From: Glandiceps talaboti | Lineage: Eukaryota; Hemichordata; Enteropneusta; Spengelidae | Direction of reading: 5' to 3' | Length of the DNA stretch: 64,000 nucleotides | Assembly (NCBI RefSeq): GCF_964340395.1 | Contig: NC_135550.1 | Span: forward strand, 13,381,408 to 13,445,407 | Shown here: piece after piece, positions 1 through 13,500 of the stretch | Numbering within the stretch: the first letter of the stretch is position 1 | How the letters are laid out: the number at the start of each line of letters is the position of its first letter | Made by a program: the position numbers and the translations under genes | The notes under the pieces: model-generated | Seen by the model: the letters and a program-made list of their open reading frames with translations, nothing else | Databases searched by the model: none | Told to the model about the DNA's origin: nothing

Positions 1-94
1 ATTGTCATTAAAATCGACTCCTTTCTAAAAAGTAAAGTTTCCCCAGCACTATATTTGTTTTATTTATATGTTTATTTTTATCTTTATTTTATAG

Positions 95-1712
95 TTGAAA
101 ATCACACTCCATTTGAGAACAAATGGATGAAATACGTGCCTTTGATACTAAAGGAAATACCAACGAAAGTGTCAAGGTTGTTCCAATGTGCCACTTGGAA
201 AAATGTGTTGACTGTAGTTAACAGTAAGATCCATCGACTTTATAAAGGAGGCACTCGTCAAAATAGAAACAATGTTGCAAATGAAGATATCATTGAAGGT
301 CTCATACCATGTGGTGAGTAAGATAATGATGGCTGACTGAATTGAATTATTCATAATTAGGTTCTTACGATGCGAGATTACTGACTTGTAAACATACCTT
401 GCAGAAAATATTTCGAATGAAACTAAATGCCAACGAACAAGAAATCAGCTTAATACTTTTCTCGATATATACTAGGTTCTTCAAACTCAAAACAATTTAC
501 ATCAGGAATATTTCTTTACAAATCATTTCTACGTATATTTTCTTACAGGTGTACATTTAGTTGTACCAAACGCCTGGGATACAATCAGTGATATTCATAG
601 CGGTAAATTCACCAAAATTATGAAGATCAAAATTGCCGATAAGATAATGGCTATGAAGCAAGTTCAACTCAGTGACGAAATAGAACCAAATAACATCCAC
701 AACGAGTTACAAGTATTAAGGTAAAACGATTTAAACTACTACCATATCTATTTTGTTTTAAGTGTGAATTCTTGGATCAAACTGTGCGTACAAAGAAAAC
801 AGATCTCCTCAAATTAATTTCCATACCACATTTTAATGTGTTTCATTTTTTTTCCAACATGGTTCATGATTATACTTATGTTGCAAGATCAATTTTGATG
901 AATTTTACACCACACTTTGGTGGACCGTACGTGATGAATGATATCAGAAGTATTGCATGTACTCACAACGATACCCAAACTGAATAAATAGGCCTCAGAT
1001 AAAATCAAACTGAACTATTTCAGCGTACATCGAATATGACTATAAGAAATTTATTTTTGCTATTACCAAGCTAGAGTAAGAAACAATTGTTGTAGATTAC
1101 TATTATTCACTGTTGTGTCTATTTCTCTTTCCTAGGGATATCACTAAAGATGGCAGTCGTCATTTCATTCACTTGTTTGGAGTATCAACTGAGTTGTACA
1201 CAGTCTCGACTTTTATCAATTACATTCCAGGCGAACTTACTTTGCGACATATTATTTATGAAGAAAGATTTGAGGTGAGTTATCAAATATTTTACTTTTA
1301 GTAATATTACCTTTAAAGACTCGTGACTGCATAATTTTTTGTCATTTTCTCCCCAACATTGAGTTATTTGCCGATGAGGGCGATATTAATAATATTATGA
1401 TTATGGAGTTTTCATATATTTTACTTTACAGGTTACTTATGCTCAGAAGATTGGCTATGCTATTCAGCTTTGTCAGGCAGTGAGTTACCTGCACAATAAT
1501 CTCAAAATTGTACACAATGACATCAACCCACGTAATATTCTGGTAAGTATACATTACTGAGAACTTTATGGAATGTTAGAGAAGACCTATGTATTCATAT
1601 ACAAATATTTTGTTACTCGTACCTATAGCTTCTTTCTTTCTTATCTGTCTGTCTGTCTGTCTGTCTGTCTTTCATTCATTCTTTCTTTCTTTCTTTCTTG
1701 TCGTTGTTCTTC

Positions 1713-1750
<38 letters not shown>

Positions 1751-1777
1751 GTATGTGTGTCTGTCTGTCTGTCTGCC

Positions 1778-1828
<51 letters not shown>

Positions 1829-2370
1829 TCTCATTCTCTGCCACCTATAATTACAAGTATTGTGTCAAACACGAGCCCGAAACTAAGCACAGTTATATTT
1901 TCATCATTATGTTTTTCTACAAATTAATATTTTTTACTTATATCGTTTCACAGGTCGATAATGATAAACTGCTGCTAAGCAACTTCAGTGTCTCTGGATA
2001 TATAGGATCAAAAAGACACGTTGGTGACGGTACATTACAGTATATGGCACCAGAAGCAGTTATCCCCTTGACCAAGACTTTACGGTCAACCCTTGACGTG
2101 TGGTCTACAGCAGCCACAATCATCGAAATATTCACATCGGCAAAACCATGGCCGCTCGTAGATGATGACGATGAATTTAGATACGCCTTTCCAAAAGTCC
2201 TGAAACGAGGCTATGTTATATATCCTGAAGGACTGGAAGACATTGGTAGTTACAGTTTGGTCGACATTCTGTTACCATGTTTCAATGCACCAAATGGAAG
2301 ACCTGCTGTCAAAGAACTTATTCCAAAACTAGAAGATTCCATTGTATTGTACGAAAATGAAATAGATTAA
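95..2370 (+). CDS. Divergent kinase-domain protein, tandem copy 1 (5' partial)
   Basis: Exons are 95-313, 549-720, 1136-1274, 1432-1542 and 1954-2370 (stop TAA). All have AG/GT borders and their phases join into one frame. Upstream exons lie before the window; by comparison with copy 2, two are missing. The protein has a kinase fold: the beta-3 lysine in IMAMK, the catalytic-loop motif HNDINPRN (Asp and Asn kept, Arg of HRD lost), then SNFS in place of DFG, MAPEA in place of APE, and DVWS as subdomain IX. There is no recognisable glycine loop. Loss of the DFG Asp predicts weak or no phosphotransfer. No stop or frameshift is seen in the visible exons. It differs from copy 2 at only five residues: Leu/Phe, Ala/Ser and Val/Met in the second visible exon, and Gly/Asp and Ser/Asn in the fourth. 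I do not recognise a named family; the function is unknown. Confidence 0.8.
1625..1830. repeat. (TTTC)n/(TCTG)n microsatellite, intron of kinase copy 1
   Basis: A compound tetranucleotide tract in the last intron. The matching tract in copy 2 (about 5970-6151) has a different arrangement, so it has mutated since the duplication. Long open frames through it are artefacts. Confidence 0.95.
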
Positions 2371-2471
2371 ATAAGTTACAAATGTGAATACTTTGAAATT
2401 TTAAAGATAGAATTATTAAAAGAAAAAAATTATATATTAATACATCTTTCGTGATCAACTTCGTTTAGTTG

Positions 2472-2608
2472 TTGTGTGTCTGTGTCTGTGTCTGTGTCTG
2501 TGTCTGTGTCTGTGCCTGTGCCTGTGTCTGTGTCTGTGTCTGTGTCTGTGTCTGTGTCTGTGTCTGTGTCTGTACATATGCCTGTGTCTGTGTCTGTGTC
2601 TGTGTCTA
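2472..2608. repeat. (TGTGTC)n microsatellite 3' of kinase copy 1
   Basis: A hexanucleotide TGTGTC tract about 100 bp after the stop codon. The tandem duplication homology ends here. Confidence 0.95.
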
Positions 2609-3709
2609 AAATCCTGAAATGATCTAAAATGGGGTATTGGTTTTTGATCAAAATGGGTCTAAATTGGGGTCTGGGGCAGTATTGGCCACATACCCATACC
2701 TGAGCTGGACACTTGTACCGCCCCCGGGTCCGGGCTTTGCATACACGAGATGGAGACGCGACTTCTACAATTGTGCAATTCTGTAATTCATATCATGTAC
2801 ACTTTGCTTGACTCAATATCCATGGCATACATAGCATTGTCAATATTCAAGTTATTATAGGGTCCATGTTTGTATCATAGACTCAATGGATTAAATGTGA
2901 AATAGTGGGCATTGGAGAGGATAGTTTGACGTAGTGGAGAAACAATTAGAAACAGAGTTTGCAAAGTTGTACTTTGGGCCTATACATTGAAACTCAGAGT
3001 ACCAAACAGTTGTTTGGTGGTCTGAGAGTCATGAGATTGAAATAAACAACAAAAACCATATCTACTCTCAGAAAATATCAAAAATGACATTTGTATTGTC
3101 AAAATCAGCGTTCCTGTGACTTTGCATGCAATGCCTATTATATTGATATTTTACTGTGTACAGCATAAATACATGGGTACAGTACAGAGCTCTGATTGAG
3201 TACTTTTTCAGTACTATTGTAAATTACATTATAGTTTATATTGAATAATACTGAACTGTATGACGATTTAAACATGGTGGAAAATAGTTTAAAATATTCG
3301 GTGTATAGGCATGTTAATAATGATAGCCCAAACACTACGTGAATTCGAACTTCACCCATATATTATAAGTTGTGGGTCTTTGTCAAATTGTGTGGTGGGG
3401 TTACAATAAATGTTATATACCTGCAAACAACTCATATGTACACAATTCAGGCCCTCCCCCGAGTCCGTCATAATAATAAGTGACCCTCTCTCAAATTCCT
3501 TTCTCTAAAGTATGACCCTCTACTGTTAAGATATTTCAAAAACATGGTGTCAGACATCAATTCCACTTTATTTCCTTAGCAATTTGTAAATTGCGTATTT
3601 GTCAATATAAATGTAAAAAATGGAAATGTTATCTTTATATTGAATTTGTAATTTAACATTCTTCTGTGAACTGTACCCGAGTAACACACACAACACACAC
3701 ACACACACA

Positions 3710-3751
<42 letters not shown>

Positions 3752-3836
3752 GCCTAACCATCAACAACCAATGACTCTTCACTTCATCAATAATATAATC
3801 TTTCTCATCATCATCATCATCATCACCATCATCATC

Positions 3837-3887
<51 letters not shown>

Positions 3888-3989
3888 AAATTACTAAGTG
3901 ATATTAACCAAAATCATGACACGTACATTGTACTGTTTGTTGTATAGCTTCCTGGTTCTAGCACCTCGCATATTCCGTGGCGCGTCGAG
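2609..3989. other. Intergenic spacer between kinase copies
   Basis: I see no coding exon. It holds a (CA)n tract (about 3684-3750) and a compound (ATC)n/(AAC)n tract (about 3807-3888). The 5' end of kinase copy 2 follows directly. Confidence 0.6.
3684..3888. repeat. (CA)n, (ATC)n and (AAC)n microsatellites
   Basis: Three simple-sequence tracts in series: CA (about 67 bp, with one TA interruption), then ATC, then AAC. Open frames here are low-complexity artefacts. Confidence 0.95.
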
Positions 3990-6694
<2,705 letters not shown>

Positions 6695-6794
6695 ATAAGT
6701 TACAAATGTGAATACTTTGAAATTTTAAAGATAGAATTATTAAAAGAAAAAAATGATATATCAATACATCTTTCGTGATTAACTTCGTTTAGTT

Positions 6795-6950
6795 GGTGTG
6801 TGTGTGTGTCTGTGTCTGTGTCTGTGTCTGTGTCTGTGTCTGTGTTTGTGTTTGTGTTTGTGTTTGTGTTTGTGTTTGTGTTTGTGTTTGTGTTTGTGTT
6901 TGTGTTTGTGTTTGTGTTTGTGTTTGTGTTTGTGTTTGTGTTTGTGTGTC
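6795..6950. repeat. (TGTGTC)n/(TGTTTG)n microsatellite 3' of kinase copy 2
   Basis: It starts as TGTGTC, like the copy-1 tract, then changes to a TGTTTG hexamer array. Beyond it the sequence no longer resembles copy 1. Confidence 0.95.
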
Positions 6951-7514
6951 TGCGGTCTTGTGGTCTGAATCCATGATCCAGGAGAATTCGCCAAGATAAA
7001 TTCATACGATTGTTTTTACTATTTCATTGTAAATCAAAGTTGAAAATAGTTTTTCTACTTCGATAATTAGGAACATATTTGTATGTCCGCGTTTATGTTA
7101 AGTAAGTTAATGAAAACACATGCCTCGACGTACTCCGGGGACTTACTGCTGGGTCAACTTATACTTTCATGGTATATGCAAGTCAAAACGTTGTTATATT
7201 AGCCTTATATGTCTGACAAGAAAATATATTAAACAATCTGAGAAATACTACACGCCCCTATGGTTGATGGCCTTGACTACCACTACATGTAAACATTTTG
7301 AAATTTTATCATCCAATTTCATCCTTTTGGGAATTTCATCTGAGTGTATTATGGTTTTAGTTACTCTGTTGAGCTACAGTGAGCCACTTGCTTGATTAGC
7401 CAGCCTGGCTTTGTTATTGCATGTTGTTATTGCTGGGAGTGAAGTGTAACGTTATAGAGGGCGGTATACCGAATCGTTGGCATGGTCGTTGGTGGCGGGG
7501 TATTTTAAAATTTA

Positions 7515-10500
7515 ATGGCCGTCATCATGGACATGGAGCCGACTCCAGCAAATGCAGCTGCAGAGGATGTGGCGAGAAATAAGACGAGTCAGAAGAGAGA
7601 GTTTTATGATATAATTGCAAAGGTGAGTCGACGGATTCCTTAGCAACATGACATAAACTAGTGATCGCTAGCTTAGCGCCCGTTGATTTTGTCGGCGACA
7701 CCGTTAGACATAGGCAATATTCCGCTATCCATATCTCCGATCCCCCGGCATGTGTTCCAAGTCTGTACTTGGAAGGACGAGCGAAAATTCAAGAAATCAA
7801 AATGTACGTTAGGATAACGGATTAGTGTAGTAGTTTCACAGGGAACTCGTCCTCCATCTGTGAAATTTGTGTTATAATGTATAACTAAACTGAAACTAAA
7901 ATGAATGAATACCGATTACGTCGAGCTTTGTTTGTGCTTGGAGTAATGATACTGTCAGTATAAATACTCCAAGGTTTGTGAGACCATGGATCTATTGATT
8001 ATTGAGAATGTGTTGACAATGAGAGACATTATGATACCATCACCACAGTAATACCACTTATGGAACAGGCAATCCCCCTAAAAGTGAGACATTGTGATTC
8101 AATCACTAGTATCATCTCATGGAACAGACACTACTGCCCCTAGTCCTGCTTGCAGACGGTGCACGCACGGGTCTCGACGGGCTTACCAGTCATAACGTCC
8201 CCGCGTCAAAACGTCCCCGGGTCAAAACGTCCACGGGTATGACCAAAACGTCCCCGGGTCAAAACGTCCCCGGGTCAAAACGTCCTCGGGTATGACCAAA
8301 ATTTAACCAAGAGACTTGACTGTGTAACAGTTTCCGTTCCTTCCCTAAAACACGGTCACCTTTAGTACATCTTCTGTGTTGCCAACGTTGGCACACATCG
8401 CACTCCAAAGCCTGCTGATGTTTGGTGACTTCTAAACTGCACTTGATACACGGGAATTCAGGTTCTACGAAACGGCGTTTGTTGATATGTCTGGTATTCA
8501 TGATGATGATGATAGTGATGACGTTGAAAATTTCGTTTAGGAAGATAAGGTAAAGTTGCTCGCTTGTCGATAATTCGATACAAGTGTACGAAGGTATCGG
8601 TTTTGCGTAGATTTTTTATACTTTGCGATTGGCAATCACGTGATGCTTAGCCGATCCATGGGAGCCGCATAAACGTATTTTGGGCACCTGAGGTGGGTAC
8701 GCAGTCACATTACTGTATTGTGATGTAAGAAATAAGGATATAATGTAACACACACACTCACACACAAATAGTTTGGGTCGAGGAAAATGGAAAGACGGGG
8801 ACATTTTGACCTGTGGACGTTTTGACCAGGGGACGTTTTGACTTATGGAAACCGGGGACGTTTTGACCCGGGGACGTTTTGACTGGATACCCTCGACGGT
8901 ACTGACATGATCGACCCTCAACACCAAAGAAGGAGAAGGAAGGGGTGACTTACTGACGTATGCAAGTAGGACTTATACTGCCCCCCCCCCCCCCCCGCCC
9001 AAACAATTAGACAGTACATGTATGGTACTAGTACGAACATCGCTGATGGAATAGAATCTACTGCCCTCCGACATTGCAAAAATGAGAGACATTATGGGAA
9101 TCAATCATTTTGTTGTACACAGTGTAAAAGACATTTATGAACTAAAGCTTCCCTTGTTGAGATAGAGTTTAAATACATTGCATTATTGCTTCCAATATTT
9201 AGTATTCCAGAGAATTTAGAGTGTGAAATATTTGATGTAGTGTAGCTATATAATGTTCGAATCTTGCACGTCGAGTAACTTACTCCATTACTGAGAACAT
9301 GCCTCATGCCAAAACTTATGCACAAGTCAATGTCAACCCCCACCCTCCCCACCTTGGGGCATAGTGGGGGATTTGGAAATTAGTCTTATAAAATTTGTCA
9401 AATGCCCCACCCCCTGGGGCAAGACATTCTGGAAAATCCCCACCTAAAACAAGTAAAACTCCTAACATTTCCCCCATCCCAATGGCTGGGGCATTCATAA
9501 ATTTTGACTGACACATAACCACTATTTTACGTCCGTGAAAATGACTAGGGAGGTCAATATGAGGCAATTGCCCCACCCCCTTGGGCATTGTTCCATGGCA
9601 AACATGGTCTAATCCCCCACATTTGTCCCGTATCGCCCGAGGTGGGGTCCCTCGGGCATTACATTGACTCATGCATTACAGGTGTATTTTAGAACACTCT
9701 GAGTCTGTTCAAACAGAGCTCGCGAGCACAGCCGACAAGGAAGAAAAGAAATCAAGCCATATATATTCACTACATAACATCAGATTTTAATCAGGTTGAA
9801 GCATGACTCTATATGTGTTGTTTCCAAATTTAGTATTCCAGAGAATTTGAAGGTGATGATGAGATTGTCCTGAGTTCCTTGGAGATAGTGAGAGATAAAG
9901 GTGAGTTCTCTGATATTGTCATATCCCCATTACAAGACAGCCTAGGAAGTTAACTCTTTGAGCAAGATTTTGTAGGATGCATTTGCTCCTGACTTTCAAA
10001 ATTTTGGGAGCAAAATGCTTGTTATATGTACAACTTTCAGGAGCAAAATGCTCCTAAAATTAGTATCAAAGTAAAATAACATATATCAAACTTTAGTTTT
10101 TATCAGCATTCATTGTGACAAATGCCATGTTTATCTGTTGAATACAAATAATCATCAATTTTGTTGAATGACAATGTTCATATTATTAATGCAAATTAAA
10201 TGATTTCTCATCATGACAATAGTCAATATACAAGTGGGCTTCAAAAGTTGTGTTTCACATGCAGCTAAAGTTGAAATTTCACCTTTCAAATGCCAGTAAA
10301 ATAAAAATGTCACCTGCTGAATGCAGGTTTTTACTAAATTCACCTACATTGCACGATGTATCACCTGCAAATACCGGTAATTACAGACAACTTCCTTGGC
10401 TGTAAATAGAATATGTTATATATGTTAATATGTTAGAATATGCATTTTATAACTTTTTGACTTGAGTCAGAACACATTATCAACATACACCTATGGTCAG

Positions 10501-13500
10501 TGATAATGTGTGTATTGATGTTTGTTGTACTCCTGTGCAATACCAAAAATATTATGAAATGTTTGTATACACATACACATGAGTGTAAACATTCTCAATA
10601 TGTTCAATCACATAGAACATGCTGGTATTGTATTTTTATGAACCTTGGCAATTTTGAGATAAATGTATAATAATTATGAGTATCCCATGATGCAAGAGTA
10701 CTACGTGTACATTTTTGTACTTGGGTATTTGCACTTGTGCTTTTCTACTGCACTTTCACTCGCTTAAAGCCTTGGATAACACTCCAAGCACTTCTACAAA
10801 TGCCTCCATATATAACCACTTTGGTACTTGCATATCATTGGATTCTGTTATACACTGTATGATGTATCGTAAGAGAGTTCAGTTGTGAATGTATGCGATT
10901 TTATGCACCAGTGTACTCTTGTGTAACTTTTGAAGTTCAAATTTCTTGTTGTTTTCTTTTCAAAAACTTTTTATTTGTTTAATTTAGGTCATCTAAGGAC
11001 AGCTCCACCAATGCCCATGTTTGGTGAGTATACATATCACAGGAATTTAGTTTTTCAATAAAATTTGATGATTGCATAACTACATGTACTGTTACAGCTA
11101 GCTGTGACCTATGACAGCCTTTAGCTATTGCATTACTTTTTCCTGCATTCAAAATAAATTTCAACAAAGTTTCAAAATTTCAACAAAATTGAAGTGAAAT
11201 TTAGTATAATCAGATATGCTTCGATATCATTCATGGCAAGGGAAAAAAAAAGAATGATAAAAACAAATGAGTATTTTACCTGAGGTAAGACAAAGTTATG
11301 ACAATTGAAGTGTGACTTTTGTAGGGCTAACACTGTACAAGCATATTAATATCAGTATAGGAAATGATGAAACATTGGTTTTTCATATCCATATAGCATT
11401 TATATTACTCTGATAATTTGAACCTTCAGTTTACTAAGACTATTGTCCCAGCATGTTGATACAACAGTGATAAGCTATTGAATGGTATGCAGGTGGTTTA
11501 CATTGTACACATAATTACAGTCTCAGTAGGGAGATCTGGTGGACTTTTATTGACAGAGTTCATGCAGTATTATGTTTTGGAACTTCCAATGTTTACACTA
11601 TCTATATCACACAGGGTGATTAGAATTGCACAACAGAGGAACTGCTATCATTCGCTTGTGTAATCTATCACATTGAAAAACAATAGATTTAGTTTGTGTC
11701 TATCTTAGTAAACCTGGAGGCTGGATTCCAGAGTCGTAATTTTGTGATGATCTCTAAATATAAGTCACGATTGAACACATATGTAACTAAATTTATTGTA
11801 GCAAAATTAAATTGTGCATGACAATTTGTCTATTGTAAATGATAACAATTAACCACTTTATAACACTAAAGGAATATTGAATGTTTTTACCGAAATATGA
11901 AATTTACTTTATCATTTGCTTTCAGGAAAACAATTTTTACCCGAAGAAAAATATAGTACAAAGGTAAATTGTGGTACTAAAAGTATTAGTTATCAAATTG
12001 AGTACTTTATCTTGAAGTGGCACAAGCTGAGTTTATGAACTTTTTTGCCCACGTGAAAATCCTTACATGATAACCTTGATTAACTATTTACAAATGATTT
12101 TAATGTCGATGTATGTCTTCTATAACATTACAGTTGGCTTCTAACTGTTAAACGTTTGGATGAAGAAGTAAAAAAATTTGATAAGTTTTAAAAAATAGAG
12201 ACTGGTTTGTGATTGTAAAAATTAGATGTATTTCAAAAGGCAAGGTAATCAAGTACAAATGTATTTTCAGTTTATATTTGACAGTTTACTTGTATTTTCT
12301 AGTCTTTTGTGAGTTCAGAGGAAGATGGCGGCTATAACCAGACATTGAATGGTGTGAGAGAAAGAAAGTTTGATACATCACGTCAAGTTAACACTTTTGA
12401 GGATGATACTGGTGGAGAAGACATAGACACATCACATGATTATAGTGATGAAGAGTTTCATCTCAAGAGAGCTACACGTGTTGCCACACTCAATGGTGAG
12501 TTTGTCTTTCTAATATGGTGTTTCCACCTTAAAAATGATGAGTCGGGCAATCAGTTTACAAAAAAGGGGGAGGGGGAGGAATACATGTCTGTGTGGTTAT
12601 GTTTTCAATTCATAATACTTTTAACAGTCTTGGTGCATTAGAAATGACACTAAATTTAATTGAGAACCATTTATTTATTTGAAAGTCCCAAATTTCAGCA
12701 AAAAATGATAATTTCTGCCAAATACGTCCAAATGGATTTTTTGCATTAGCAGCATTATTTCTTGAATTTGTTGGTCAGATTCAAGGACTATAGGGTGATG
12801 AGTAACATAAAAATGAATGGGGAATAGTTATAATGTAGAATGAATGAAACAATAAAGGTGTACTGATACCCAAAATCATTACAGTGTTTGTGCCATGTAG
12901 ACATTGTGTTCCCCATCAGCTGCGTCAAAGTATCTCAGTGTTGATGTATAGATATTGTGTTCTGACACGTGGTTAAAGATAGGAAATGATACTTTGCCAA
13001 AAGACTGAGATAATTGCACTGGCTAATGTATGTAATGTTGATTGAAACCCGTATCTATGATGAGCTGGAATGGAAGTGTTACTTCTGTTTAAATCTTTCT
13101 GTGAACTGTTTTATCTTCCAGAAGCGCAAGCTTACGAAGATGACATCTTGTGTAGGGATTTTGAGACAACAGAGAAGAGCTGGTTTGATGATGATTATGA
13201 GGAGGAGGAGGACGATGAGGAGGATGCCGACTTTGAAGATAATGATTGTGAAGATGTGAGTCGTTTGTCCAGGATAGGAGATGAGTATGATGACTCTACC
13301 AGTAGTAGTGATTGTGATAATACCTCCATTAGAAGTATGCCAGTCAAACGAAAACCAGTTCATCGGCAAACACATGGGGACTGGCATGAACATAATGATA
13401 GTATGAGAAGCAGTGATTTCAACCTTTCCAGCAACACTACTCCAGGAAAGAGATATTTGGTTGACTATAGCCCTGATGGGGACTGTTATGAATGTGAGAC

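Larger units (their letters stand above)
1..2480 (+). repeat. Segmental tandem duplication, unit 1 (pairs with 4332-6800)
   Basis: Bases 1 to about 2480 align with 4332 to about 6800, introns included, with scattered substitutions. The main length differences are in the intronic TTTC/TCTG microsatellite. Homology ends inside the TGTGTC-type microsatellite just 3' of each stop codon, and the flanks beyond it differ. The left end of the unit is outside the window. Confidence 0.9.

Noticed and set aside
1573-1860. Long open frames of Ser/Cys/Leu/Val or Asp/Arg/Gln/Thr repeats
   Set aside because: They are translations of the TTTC/TCTG microsatellite inside a kinase intron, and continue into exon 6 only by chance read-through.
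6700-7005. Thr/Asn/Asp and His/Lys repeat proteins on - and a Cys/Val repeat on +
   Set aside because: All are frames of the TGTGTC/TGTTTG microsatellite; no flanking coding signal.
9316-9672. 118-codon open frame on -
   Set aside because: It coincides with a TTA-flanked palindromic MITE, and its composition follows the G/C blocks of that element.
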